In this document: one piece after another, positions 41,499 to 52,189 of the stretch
How positions within the stretch are numbered: the stretch's first letter is position 1
How the letters are laid out: the number at the start of each line of letters is the position of its first letter
Source: Arion vulgaris
Lineage: Eukaryota; Mollusca; Gastropoda; Stylommatophora; Arionidae
DNA length: 64,000 bases
NCBI GenBank assembly: GCA_020796225.1
Contig: CM036758.1
Location: forward strand, 70,468,366 to 70,532,365
Direction of reading: 5' to 3'
Notes under the pieces: model-generated
The model's database searches: none
What the model saw: the letters and a program-made list of their open reading frames with translations, nothing else
Told to the model about the DNA's origin: nothing
Translations under genes and position numbers: made by a program

Positions 41499-41575
41499 CA
41501 GGGGTGGGCAAACTTTTTGTGCAGAGGGCCACATTGAAAATTGTAAAGCTATTGAAGGGCCACATATAATATTAT
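41499..41575 (+). mobile_element. hAT-family transposon end
   Basis: CAGGGGTGGGCAAACTTTTT, GAGGGCCACATTGAAAA, GAAGGGCCACAT is the typical hAT/Charlie-type terminus. The opposite end was not found nearby, so this may be a solo or truncated end. Confidence 0.6.
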
Positions 41576-42144
41576 GTATATTTTTGTTTAATTCTCGGTA
41601 AGTAATCAATTACATATTTTTATTGTAAACAAAGGTAGTTTTACATAATGTAGATAACTTCTGAAATAAATTATATTTCTAACAGACTTACACTATAACA
41701 GTATATTTTCTAATATGATAAATTTGTTTGAGGGCGAAAACATTAAGGGCAAATGCAGTGGCTGTAGTTGCACCTGGTTTATTAAACTGTTCACAAACTG
41801 GCATCATGACCATTCATAAAACTCGCTAGTTATTTGCGGTCACAGGGTATCCTAGAATGAATGGTAAACTCCGTTTCAATTATACTTCTAGTAAAAGCCA
41901 CAATGATGTGATTTGGTTGTCATTAATACTTCACTTTTACTTAGTTTCTGATTAATTATAAAACTCCAATCGGAATGAAAAGTAATATAAACTCAACTAA
42001 ATAGTCATCGCTTTTTTGAGCGCGAATGGTCCATGCAGATAAGAAATATTTACACTCTAGTGTTCCGTGGTACGGAACTAGTTAATATTATATTGATATG
42101 TTATTAATTAATCATATTCAGTTTACATTTATCCTGCTGCCTTG

Positions 42145-42605
42145 CAGGTCGGCTGGGGACAGCCAAAGGCTGATGGAGAGCGAACCAGTAAAAACTGGCT
42201 AAAACCAGGCACATCGCTGAAGGATAAGCACGAGAGCTCCAAATGGCGCTGAAGATGTGGCGAACCACACCAGTGCTTCTTCTTCTTTGCGTTCGTTCTT
42301 TACGACCAATTTTTAATCACTCTTTGTGATATGATTTGATCTTTGCCAAGAACGTATATACGTTGCACATTGGTTTGGTAGGCCCTAAACACATAGACTT
42401 CTACACGTTTAGGACATGTGCATCCGATTTCAGCAAACCTCCTTAGTCGCTCTACGACATGCGGGGCAGGTAACAGTGGCTCTATTCTTTACACCCCAAA
42501 TTTGGGCCCCGGTAACCACTCGAGCGACACCAGTGCTAAGGCTGCATGAATCAGATTTCCACTTGAATGAGATTTATGGAGAAATCTGGTACACCAGTCT
42601 AAGCG
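42145..42605. mobile_element. Composite of dispersed repeats R2 and R1-like end
   Basis: 42145-42270 plus: CAGGTCGGCTGGGGACAGCC, AAAGGCTGATGGAGAGCGAA, GGATAAGCACGAGAGCTCC. 42275-42520 minus: matches the reverse of 46880-47115 (TTGATCTTTGCCAAGAACG, TAGTCGCTCTACGACATGC, CCCCAAATTTGGGCCCCGG). 42530-42605 plus: CTGCATGAATCAGATTTCCA, GAGATTTATGGAG. They look like pieces of one larger element shuffled by nested insertion. Confidence 0.6.
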
Positions 42606-42639
42606 TTGATCACAAGAGAGTTTACATTTTTGTAATAAA

Positions 42640-43160
42640 TTAGTAATTAAATATATATGCCATAAATAATACTGATTTATTTATATTATGATATATTATG
42701 CTCCAATATAATTAAATTTGAGTAATTAATTATAATAAAATATGTATATAGTTTATAGTATAATATATTAGTATAAATAATTTTAATAATAATATAATGA
42801 TAATGCCTACACATTGATAATCATGCATTCTGAGCCAGTCATACATTTTTTTGGCATAATGATAAAACATCACAAGTGGGTATCGAGAACTAGTCATTAA
42901 CTACTCAAGACTAGTTGCTGGTCTAACTGTGTATCTTTGGTTTGACCTTCCCTCCCTCTGGAGTTCATTGCATTCTTCGATAGTGTCATGTCTATGTACA
43001 ACAAAATTAAACTGCTATAGCAACACAGGAGAGAGTTTGTTGCTGCTCTGCATAAATAGAATATATATGAACCGTTAAAAATAAATGAGCAGAAATATTG
43101 CAAAATAAAATAAACAATTTCTCATGAAGATGAACATGATATTTTGAGACATTATATATT
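42640..43160. other. AT-rich unassigned intron sequence
   Basis: TTAATTA-rich sequence without recognised coding or repeat content. Confidence 0.35.
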
Positions 43161-43164
43161 GACT

Positions 43165-43985
43165 TGGTGATGCAAAAATGTTGCAGGGGTGAAACTGGCA
43201 TTGATTGGGTAGAAAATAGTCAACTAGAAGATTTGGATTTTGCAGATTATATTGCCTTGTTAAGTAATAACTACCTAGATATGCAAACAAAAACAGATAA
43301 CTTGGCATCTATTGCATCAAAAGTTGGACTGCAGATAAGCTATGAAAAGACAAATATAATGAAGACACATATGGCAAGTAATGCAGATATCACCCTGAAA
43401 TAAAAAATTATAAAAACAACAGAGTAGTTCACCTATTTAGATAGCAATTTTGATTGCACAGGAAATGATAAAAAAGAAATTATGATACGAATTGGCAAAG
43501 CAACATCAGCTTTTAAAAGTCTAAATAAAATATGGAACTGCAAGTTATATAGTATTAAAACTAAATTACGAATTTTCAATTCAAATGTTGTATCAATCCT
43601 AACATATGCCAGCGAGAGTTGGAAAATGACTAAAGATATAGAAAGTAAGTTGAATGCATTTGAAAATAGATGTCTGTGAAAAATAATGAACATAAAATGG
43701 AACCTGATGAAATCAGAGAAATGTCTGGTCAACCACTAGTAACAACTGTTATAAGAAGGAGAAGATGGAGATATATTGGACACACCTTGAAGAGAAATGA
43801 TCAACGAATATCAAAGCAGGCATTGAAGTGGGATGCAGAGGGTTCAAGAAAGAGAGGACAACCTAAGTAGATCCTGAAACGAACTTTGCTGAGAGAGGCA
43901 AGAAATATCAATCTCAGTTCCATGGAGGAGATTGAGTTGCCCAGAATAGAGTGGTATGCAAAAATTGCTTGCAGGCCCTATGTAA
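43165..43985 (+). mobile_element. RTE-like LINE RT to 3' end, family C
   Basis: The best copy of family C. The plus frame reads NSQLEDLDFADYIALLSNNY, an RT catalytic box in which the second Asp of FADD is Tyr, then KTNIMKTHMASNADITLK, a thumb, SILTYASESWKMTKDIESK, RRRRWRYIGHTLKRND, LKWDAEGSRKRGQPK, and LLREARNINLSSMEEIELPR. Stops and a frameshift at ~43400 and ~43680 make it inactive. Confidence 0.85.
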
Positions 43986-44019
43986 GTATAAAGGCACAAG
44001 TGGAATTATTATTATATAA

Positions 44020-44150
44020 GGGAAGGCTTAGAACACTTTGTAAAAACTGACAAAATTGAGGGGGAGACCAACAACATTTTGGACAGCCTGACTTCATGGC
44101 ACCTAAGAGCGGCACCAGGCGGCACGACACCTGATGAAATAAAATAATGA
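44020..44150 (+). mobile_element. RTE-like LINE 3' fragment, family F
   Basis: AAGGCTTAGAACACTTTGT, AAAAACTGACAAAATTGAGG, TTTTGGACAGCCTGACTTCA, CGGCACGACACCTGATGA, matching 37605-37810. Confidence 0.75.
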
Positions 44151-44289
44151 AGACATTTTTTAAACATGTAAAATATATTATTTCCTGGCAGACCAGCAGA
44201 TAATGTTGAAATGAAATTTGATTCATTGGTTTGATTGTCAGTCATGCATTATAATTATAATTATTAAGAACTATTTAACCTAATAAAGA

Positions 44290-44805
44290 TTAGTACAGGT
44301 GTTAGGTTGGTTGATTGATAGGACCATCATCATTAATAATAATAATTCCTCTCGCATCATATAATGCTACATAGGGCCTGCAAGTAATTTCTCCATACCG
44401 CCTATCCTGGGCAACTCGCTCAATCTCCTCCATGGAACTGAGACCGATATTTAAAATCGATGACCATCATCATTGCATTTCAGTAAATAACCATATGTGC
44501 TCCAATCTCTTTCTTACACAGGAAGATCTCAGTGACAGTGCACAAACTCTGTAGCATTGGCAAGGGTCCCCGGTGTAATTTTGAAGAAATGGTGACAATT
44601 TGTAGTAATCCTAATTTAAAATATTTTTTAAATGAATTTTTACCAGGCTGCGATTTTTTAGCTCGCTCTTTGATTTTCAACTGCCAATGGTTCTTTTATA
44701 TGAACACTGGACCTACTTTTTATCGTCCGTCTCTTGTAGGATTAGGAACTCGATCTTCCCTACACTGAGATCAGGGATCTCTAGGAAAAATATCTAAATT
44801 GCTCC
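44290..44805 (-). mobile_element. SINE, type 2, interrupted by a LINE fragment
   Basis: The minus-strand SINE has its (CAAT)n-like tail at 44305-44320 and core at 44690-44760 (TTCTTTTATATGAACACTGG, CGTCCGTCTCTTGTAGGATT). A family C LINE fragment at 44335-44461 splits it with a 13-bp target-site duplication GACCATCATCATT (44322-44334 and 44462-44474). Confidence 0.85.
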
Positions 44806-45089
44806 ATGATGGAATGAACCGAATACTTTAGGATCAAGATTGTAGCACCTTACCGCCATGTCACAGAGAGACCCCTCCCCCACAAGTGTATGCACTGTCT
44901 GCACTAATCTTTTTGTTTTGACATTTCACCATACCTGTTCCAATGTAGTTACCAGGAAGTTTTATAAGGGGAGGTTAACCAAGTTGTATAGAGTACATGA
45001 TTGAAGGAGGAAGAAAATTATTATCTGGCATGATTCACCTAACTGCTTTTTTAAAATCAAAATTTGCTAATTTATATCATCTGCATAAT

Positions 45090-46730
45090 TTAAAACCATT
45101 GAGTTAATACATATTCGTAATATCCTACCTTCCCTTCATTCACTTGGACCTTTGTTTATATACTTAATGTTGTCTTTTGTATAAATTTCACTGTACTTTG
45201 TAGCGCACATAGAAGTCCATGTCATTTTTCGTCTACTGTTGTTTTACTAGACCAGTGAGTTTGCTTCTGTATGTCATATTTGACTTTAGGGGCGTTAGGA
45301 TGTTTTTGTAGTAAGACAAGGTTGCTACTAGCCCGCTGCTGTTCATCACGTATATTGACCACATCTGTAAAATAACTAACACCAGCGAAGGAAACAACTT
45401 CGGAGAGCTCTTAAATGAATTTCTTTTGCAGACGATCAGGCAATCATATCAACAACAGAAGAACAGCTACAACAACACATTAACAGACTCCAGTTAGCAT
45501 GTAACGAATACAACATGAGAATAAACATTGACAAAACAGACGTAATGACATTCACCAGAGAGGAAAGCACTACCAATATCTCCATCAGACAATCGCCACT
45601 AAATCAAGTAAAAGACTTCACATACCTGGGGAGCATTTTTTCAGCAAACGGAAGAATAACTAATGAAATTCAACACAGATGCAACAAAGCAAATCAAATG
45701 ATAAGACAAATGGCGCCAATTTTAAGATGCAAACACATCACCATGAACACAAAAAGAGCAATGTTCAACACAATCTTTCTCCACACATTATGTTACCAGT
45801 GCCAAACCTGGACGCTGACAACAAATGATAGAAGAAAACTAGTCACAACAGAGATGAAGTGTCTACGCAGAATGCTGGGTGTAACAAGAAGAGACCGGTT
45901 GAGAAATGAAGACATCAGGAAAATGTGGGTACAACATCAGTACTAGACTTCATCAAGAAACAACAAATTAAATGGTAAGCAGATTACCAACAGACAGTGC
46001 ACCTCAAAGAGCAATGATGCTCTGATACAATGGGTACAAAGCAAAAGGCCAGCCATGCAAAAGATGGACCTCAGAGATAACAGAGGCTACGAACCAGACT
46101 ATCTACGAAGCGCATACTAGGGCCCGTTTTAGAAATCTCTTCTTGACCTGACGCTGTGAGGCAAACAGGATTCGAGAAAGAAAGAAAGGATGTTTTTGTC
46201 GTAGTCTGTTTGTAGTGTGCTGTGAAAGAAGTTAAATTTGTCACTCCTGTTGTATCCTTTGCTTTATAAAGGCCTTTGGTCGAAAGTGATGTCATTATTT
46301 TTGTATTTTGTAAAACTACAGTACTTGGTTTACTTGTTTAGCCATTATATCATATTTGAGACAGTCTTAAGCATGTGCTCTGCAGTCCACATATATAAAT
46401 GGCTGAGATGCCAATCTTTAACATTTGGATTGAAATGGCTTCACAGTCGATTGGGTTCTGTTCTGAGGCGCAGAACGACTCATTCTAATCAGCTTATATT
46501 TTGATAGTCAAAACTGTTTTAGTATTGGTAGCTTTCTGATTGATTTAATCATTCTTTTGCTTTGTTTTTAATAACTACATGTGCCAGGCATTCCTGGCGC
46601 TTGCAGGTGCTCTCCTTCAACACCAGTCGATCTGTCTAATTTTCTGCTATTCCACAATGAGACGGTATTACTGCAAGATGACCTTGCACTGATAGTTTTT
46701 ATTTATTTATTTTGGCTGTCTTTATTCTAA
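45090..46730 (-). mobile_element. I/Nimb-like LINE 3' fragment, twice interrupted
   Basis: 45090-45287 and 46347-46730 together match 59820-60330, the 3' part of the large minus-strand LINE (ACTTCACTGTCTTTTGTAGC-type, GCAGTC.ACATGT.C, GGCGCAGAATGACTCATTC-type blocks). Between the halves lies a worn Penelope-like repeat, itself split by the RTE element at 45310-46186. Confidence 0.8.
45310..46186 (+). mobile_element. RTE-like LINE fragment, family A, best copy
   Basis: Starts within the RT with a FADDQAIISTTEEQLQQHINRL-type region (frame broken), then MRINIDKTDVMTFTREESTT, DFTYLGSIFSANGRITNEIQ, RRKLVTTEMKCLRRMLGVTR, RDRLRNEDIR, then decayed K.RPA.KRWTSEITEAT and a (GAAA)n tail. The 13-bp TSD AGGATGTTTTTGT flanks it (45297-45309 and 46187-46199). 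Confidence 0.9.
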
Positions 46731-46879
46731 CTTGAATGGTATCTAGTTCCTTTATAGACTGTCTAATAATGTCCATCTAGTGAACTTGGGTCATCATGAA
46801 GTTCCCTAGGTCCCAGCTTCTCATAGTATTGCTGCCCTTCTGTAGACATGGTTAAACCAATGTCGCCTGAATGGTTACT

Positions 46880-47120
46880 GGGGCCCAAATTTGGGGTGTA
46901 AAGAATAGAACCACTGTTACCTGCCACGCATGTCGTAAGAGGCGACTAATGAGGTTAGGCTGAAATCTGATGCACATGTCCTAAACGTGTGGAAGTCTAT
47001 GTGCTTAGGGCCTGTCAAACCAATGTGCTAACGTATACATGTTCTTGGCAAAGATCAAACTTATCACAAAGAGTGATTAAAATTGGTCATAAAGAACGAG
47101 TGCAACGAAGAAGAAACCAA
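46880..47120 (+). mobile_element. Dispersed repeat R1-like subfamily
   Basis: GGGGCCCAAATTTGGGGTG, TAAAGAATAGAACCACTGTT, ACCTGCCACGCATGTCGTAA, GAGGCGACTAA, TGTTCTTGGCAAAGATCAAA and a GAAGAAGAAA tail. Inverted copies at 42275-42520 and 31850-31990, a short plus copy at 53775-53860. Confidence 0.75.
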
Positions 47121-47534
47121 TGAAACTATTTTATTTGGGTCTAGAAAGATTGGACCTCAATTTAATTATGTATTGTATGGTTTGTTTAACCTGTTAATGA
47201 TGATAGTTTTCTTATATTTGGAACTCAACTTTATCGATTGTGGTCATTGCCTATGACTTTACATTCATAGGTTAATACTCACACACGGTTGAGCAGAAAA
47301 TTCACAGTAATCTTCTTTGTCTTGTCAACCTCTCATTTGTTCAAGAATCCTAGATATATGGCATGAATGAAGGAGTATTCCATTTGTTTCTTTTCTTCTG
47401 TTTCTTTTTTGTTCCTCATTTTCAATCTATTACAACTTCAAAGATATTTCATCTTCTTGATCTTCTCTTGATGTGACCAATTATTTTCATATTTTAGTTG
47501 CTAATTCTATCTATCTATATCCTCTTCGGGTGGC

Positions 47535-47740
47535 GTCTGTGGCTTAGGGGATATTGACTCTGTCTATTAACCCTGACATTCTGAGTTCGAATCACTCTGC
47601 GGTTTGGTTGCAAATTGTTTAGCGTGGATTTTTACAAAAGGACGATGGCACCACCCTTCAAAAGCAATGGCAAACTACTGAAACGTAATAATACTAAAAA
47701 TCACAAACAGCGTTAAAAGCTGGTTGATTCAGTCCTGTAG
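47535..47740 (+). mobile_element. tRNA-derived SINE, type 4
   Basis: Head: GGCGTCTGTGGCTTAGGGGA, B box GAGTTCGAATCAC. Body: TTTTTACAAAAGGACGATGG, AAAGCAATGGCAAACTACTG, tail AATCACAAACAGCGTTAAA. A 3' end of the same tail is at 36725-36780. Confidence 0.7.
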
Positions 47741-47864
47741 ATATGATTACTTAACTATCTCATTCATACATAAGTCAAGAGATTATGTTCCTCTGTCAAC
47801 ATTGTTTGTCACGCTCCGTATCATGCGCAGACCTTCTTCCATCTGAAAAAACACTATCCCCGAC

Positions 47865-48130
47865 ATACAAATTACTGCCATCCATCATCTTTGTCTTTTA
47901 ATATATCTCCATGTATGACACAGTTTAGGTTTGTTTACTATCACAATAATTGTTTATTCATCAGCTTCTACTGTATTCTCATTTCTTTGACTCAACCTTC
48001 TTTTCCCATCTGCTGTAAATCAAACAACTGACCCTACTGACATACAAATTACATGCCTGATCCACCACCATCTTTGTCTTTTAATGATGATCTCCAGTAA
48101 TGCACAGTTTGTTTGTTAAATAAAATCGTA
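47865..48130 (+). repeat. ~165-bp imperfect tandem pair
   Basis: GACATACAAATTACTGCC, ATCATCTTTGTCTTTTAATA, CTCCATGTATGACACAGTTT is repeated as GACATACAAATTACATGCC, CCATCTTTGTCTTTTAATGA, CTCCAGTAATGCACAGTTTG. Confidence 0.75.
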
Positions 48131-48181
48131 ATTTCAATTAGTTGGTAATTACGATCTTTTTATTCTCAAGCCCATATTTTC

Positions 48182-48375
48182 ATACTTGAATTGTGTGGGA
48201 CGGATTAGCGTTCACTATCGAATCAAGCGGGCTGTGGGTTCAATCCTCATTCGCGTCTACATGTGAGAAAAGGAATTGGCCCTCCTATCTCCTGCACACT
48301 AGGTATAGAAAATGAAGTGACAGACACTTCATATTCTAAGATCTGAAAAAGCTATGGGAAATTTTATTTTTTATA
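48182..48375 (+). mobile_element. tRNA-derived SINE, type 3
   Basis: A-box-like GGATTAGCGTTCACTATCG, B box GGGTTCAATCCTC, then GAGAAAAGGAATTGGCCCTC, CTATCTCCTGCACACTAGG, AAGTGACAGACACTTCAT and AAAAGCTATGGGAAATTTTA. Inverted copies at 32045-32260 and 35222-35570. Confidence 0.75.
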
Positions 48376-48661
48376 TATTGAATTGTGGGTGCGGTTTTGA
48401 TTTAGTAAATGGGGTTACATCAAGTGCTGGCACCAATCTAGGAACAGAAATAAATTGCATTATATTTGAGATGTGAAAGATTAGGAACTTGAAGAATGCA
48501 AACACATAGTCTGACATCACACAAGTATCGAGATTAAACATTAATAATTATTGTAAAATGTGTAGATGTTAGTCAGTCTTGAAAAATGAGTATATCTTAG
48601 GAGAACAGAATGAACATGATCTTAAAGAATACTGACAAAATATGTTTTCTATGAATTTCAG

Positions 48662-48781
48662 ATGGTTCCATCCCAACATCAGCGGCCAACAGGCAGAGAA
48701 ACTTCTGATGGAGAAGGGTCAAGACTGGAGTTTCCTGGCCCGTCCCAGCAGTACAGAGGGAGCATATACACTGTCAATCAG
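48662..48781 (+). CDS. PTPN11: SHP2-type phosphatase exon 2: N-SH2, first half (residues 7-46)
   Basis: SHP2/corkscrew is a cytosolic non-receptor tyrosine phosphatase that binds phosphotyrosine motifs through two SH2 domains and promotes Ras-ERK signalling. Acceptor GAATTTCAG, donor ATCAG|GTTAGA (phase 2). Encodes [19 protein letters not shown], then [18 protein letters not shown]: the alphaA and betaB elements of the N-SH2, with Arg34 (human Arg32) in FLARPS as the phosphotyrosine-binding residue. The loop after it is one residue shorter than human. The first codon is completed from the 20-nt exon at 40854. Confidence 0.95.
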
Positions 48782-49019
48782 GTTAGAGCTGGTTGGGTGT
48801 TTTTTTGTAAAAGAAAGTTAATAGTAAATAGAAAAGTTACTGGCTGTAGCAGAATTGTGGTTACTGAGAAAAGTTGTAAGTATAGCATGTGCAACAAAGA
48901 AATTAAATTAATTATGTTACATTAAAAACTACTGTGAAGTTTTGTTGGGGCTTCAGGATGCAATTCAAGGAAAATATCCAGACCTACTGACGTGAGCTAA
49001 ATCTTGCTATTATTAATTC

Positions 49020-49135
49020 AGGTGTCGACATGGTGCACAATATGGCACTCCTGACTGATTTTTGCTTGAAGGTTTGTTGTGTCCCTCATCATTCGGGTAA
49101 ACTTTACTCTAACTTAGAGATACTTCTAATTTAGA
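49020..49135 (+). repeat. Dispersed repeat R3
   Basis: GGTGTCGACATGGTGC, ATATGGCACTCCTGACTGAT, TTTTGCTTGAAGG, GTCCCTCATCATTCGGGTAA, TCTAACTTAGAGATACTTC; matches 32790 and 51985. Confidence 0.65.
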
Positions 49136-49259
49136 TCTGCAAGTAAAGGGTCTGGGTTTTCATAGTCCTGCTGTGTGCAAACCAAAATGTTTTTCCAGGC
49201 AGAACTTCTATGACACATGATCAATAGCGCAGTGTGCTATAGACTTCACTATCAACAAC

Positions 49260-49653
49260 CCCTAAATTGTGGTACTGATGTGTTAGGGTTATTGGTTACT
49301 AAATTGACGTCATTGCACTCCGGGCAGACCCATAGGTGCTCAGTCTCCCCAACAGATATCAAAGAGTATGCATACTGATGGTTCCCGTGGCTCGCTGATT
49401 AAACACACCTCTCACTCTGCCTCTCAAACATCTAGTTCGACTTGTACAGCGGGTAACTCCAAACTGCCTCAACATCGATTCTAGTGTCCTCATCCAACAG
49501 ACAGTCGCGAAGAGACCGAAGAACATCCCCTTATCCATCATCAACTCCCCAACAATCGATGCTGTTGATGCAAGCCTGTCCATTCTCTCATTGCCGTAAA
49601 CACCTGCATGCCCAGGACAGTATATCTGTGTTAGAGACGACAAATTAGTAGCT
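49260..49653 (-). mobile_element. LINE RNase H tail, split by a piggyBac-like element
   Basis: The minus strand reads KATNLSSLTQIYCPGHAGV, YGNERMDRLASTAS, MDKGMFFGL, LRQFGVTRCTSRT and the 3' tail of family G/H. Upstream coding appears to resume beyond the inserted element at 50514 (ISIIKATNLSS across the TTAA junction). Confidence 0.75.
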
Positions 49654-49657
49654 TTAA

Positions 49658-50509
49658 CCCTTTCGCCCTGTATTATTTTGACCTGTGGACGCATTTATTT
49701 TGCGATTCAAATTTAACATTCAATGTCAATTAGTTTAATTCTTTATAACTCTTGTACTGTTTCTCTAAAGTATGACATATTATATATTAAATTGTTGCTA
49801 ATTGGATGTGGAATACATTAATATAATAATATTTTACATCAGGTGATATACGTTTGAGAAAATTAGATTATTGTAGCATGACTACTTTGAAAAAACGAAA
49901 AATCATAAAAATATTTTACTCTCGGTTTGTATTACATCTTAATATTCATAGATGTTTCCAGAAGTAGTATTTAAATGACGATAGACCATGTTGAGAACAT
50001 ATTCTATAAGTTTCATCTAACTAGGTGCAGTAGTTTTTATAATATTCACTTTTTAGTGTCTACACGTCAATAAATGGATTGTGGAACGCCAATTCTTTAG
50101 ATGCAATTATTACATTAGACTTACAACTATCGATACTGCATTTCATAAACAATCAAAATGTTGTTATTACCATCAATTAAATCTTCTTCATTACTATCAC
50201 AAGTTATAATTTGATCTAACAGTACTCAAGATTACACTGTAAACATCGTCGGAAACATTAACGTTTAAAAAAAGTCTTGACTTGAACACAATAATACACT
50301 GTTTTCCCTCTTTCAAATCTTTGTTAAATGGAGATAGTAATGTACCTACATATATGTACTTTCCGTTTCTGAAGATTTTTTAACTTCAGTAAAGGGGTTC
50401 TGAAGATACATTCGTTTCCGTGAACAGACATCCAAAAGCCGATATATCGGTTCTGCGACATCATGAACATTACTCTGAACCGATATATCGGCTCTGCAGT
50501 CCCGTTGGG
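49658..50509. mobile_element. piggyBac-like non-autonomous element, TTAA-flanked
   Basis: Flanked by TTAA on both sides (49654-49657, 50510-50513), starting CCCTTTCGCCCTG and ending CCCGTTGGG, with no long ORF. Near the right end the 12-bp palindrome CCGATATATCGG occurs twice (about 50438 and 50480), possibly subterminal binding sites. It interrupts a LINE reading frame exactly at TTAA. Confidence 0.7.
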
Positions 50510-50513
50510 TTAA

Positions 50514-51020
50514 TGATGGAGATTGTGTTGAGAAGTTAGGTAAAAAATAAAAGTGTAGTAATAATAAATGGATTTAAAATTCGCCTCATATTAAAAAGAC
50601 AATCTCCATAGAATATACACTTAAAAAGAAAAATCCTCCGGACAATATGAAAGAACTTAGTTTAAAAAGTAGATTGAAAGATCTAAGATGCATGATGCGT
50701 TGACCAGGTAGCAATGAGAATCAGAAGTATTGACATGTTTAGATGTTATTTGGTTGTAAAAGAAATTGATGTTTGCCACAGAGCATGGTACATGATGATG
50801 ATGAGGAAGTGCATATTAGGTTATCTAATTGGTTATTCATAGTACACCTTACAGAATAATATATAATAAAATACCACTTTCAACAGATGATGAAGTTTAT
50901 ACAAATTTGTGATTCTATATCGCTCTGTTCGGTATTGGAGTAGAAGTAAACCTCTACCAAAAGAGATGTAAGTTGCTTCTCTCCATTAGTCTAGAGGACA
51001 CTCTTAGGCATGGTAAATTA
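50514..51020. other. Mostly unassigned intron sequence
   Basis: A few codons of the interrupted minus-strand LINE at the left edge; the rest is AT-rich with no recognised feature. Confidence 0.35.
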
Positions 51021-51024
51021 CCAG

Positions 51025-51625
51025 TTTAGTCCCCTCAGCAGGGTAACATTAAGCCATCTGAAAAGGTGGGAGAAGAGGGTAAGAGCCGCTGACTTAGTGT
51101 CAATGGTTATGGTCTCATAAATCATGACTACTGCCAACATATGATCGTTTGTTTGACAAAGCAACACAAAAAGGTGATACTTCCTGTGACTAGCCCTAGA
51201 AAGGGTCGAGATCGTTCGAGTCTTTACCTAGCGACCTCACCCAGTCAGCGCATGTAAGCTAATCCTCCTTGGCGTAGATCTAAGCCCAAATTTACGGCAC
51301 TAAAAGATCATTAAGGAGTGGTATCTTACGTTGTGTATGGAACGACCTCACCAAAGACAGGAAAGCCATTAGAGAAGGCACCCGATATGCCCTCACTAAA
51401 ACTAATTCTGCCAGAGAAAGAGTTACAAGGACATAAGGTCTCCTGCAACGATCACTCTTTAAGGATCTAAGCTTCAAGTACCTCGGAAGTCGGCAAGGTT
51501 GTCCATATGGTTGAGGGATGCCTGTAAAAGGGTAATATAGGCCGACGCAAAAATCAGTCAGAAGCGCAATACCAGACGTCATGATTTTACGCCTGAATTA
51601 ATAGCGGGTGATCGAAAGAAGAAGA
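51025..51625 (+). mobile_element. Dispersed repeat R4, longest copy
   Basis: CCCTCAGCAGGGTAACATTA, ACTCTTTAAGGATCTAAGCT, ACCTCGGAAGTCGGCAAGGT, CATATGGTTGAGGGATGCCT, GCAAAAATCAGTCAGAAGCG, then AATAGCGGG and GAAAGAAGAAGAAA. The tail matches 36400-36560 and 56612-56755. Reading frames are broken; origin not identified. Confidence 0.65.
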
Positions 51626-51639
51626 AATAAATCATGACA

Positions 51640-51915
51640 GCAGGCAGAGGATTTCTGTACTAGAGATACTAGAGATACTAGAGACAATGGCCACAGTCAT
51701 GGACTAGTATCGTTACTGCCAGGAAGAAAAGCAATAACAGACTACTTTCCAAGAAGATGCCTTGATAATCTTGAAGTAATATGGAAGATAACAGAATACC
51801 CTGTGAAGAGGAAGACCACAGAGAAAATGGATTCAGCGTGTGACTGATGATTTGAGCATGATGGCAGCAGATGTGGGACATCTGGCCAATGACAGAGAGA
51901 AATTTTGAAGAACTG
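51640..51915 (+). mobile_element. RTE-like LINE 3' fragment, family D
   Basis: The plus strand reads pieces of GKRKTTEKMDSACD.FEHDGSRCGTSGQ.QREIL: KRPRRKWIQ.VTDDL-type tail, parallel to 7095-7290 inverted. Confidence 0.6.
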
Positions 51916-51984
51916 TTAGTGTGGCATATTACTGATCAGGATAAACTATTGAATGATGATGAATTCTTTTATTTTTGTTTGTCT

Positions 51985-52112
51985 GCTATGAATTTATGCG
52001 TAGTCAGGGTGCCTAATATGGCACCTCTGACTGATTTTTGTATGAAGGCTTGCTTTACTTATCAGTGTCCCTCACCATTCAGGAAAGTCTTACCCCAACT
52101 TCAGAGGTAATG
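51985..52112 (+). repeat. Dispersed repeat R3, best copy
   Basis: TATGAATTTATGCGTAGTCA, GGTGCCTAATATGGCACCTC, TGACTGATTTTTGTATGAAG, TATCAGTGTCCCTCACCATT, CAACTTCAGAGGTAAT. Includes the hairpin GGTGCC...GGCACC. Confidence 0.75.
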
Positions 52113-52189
52113 ATGAAGATGATAATATGGTTCTGGTTGGAACTACTCCTTATTATTCGTCTATAGTTTTTTGACAGCAGTATCTCTGG

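Noticed and set aside
34054..48662. Functional DDOST-SHP2 fusion gene
   Set aside because: Exon 7 of DDOST ends in phase 2 and SHP2 exon 2 needs phase 2, so a fusion is formally in frame. But SHP2 has its own first exon with a good start at 40854, and nothing else supports a fusion.
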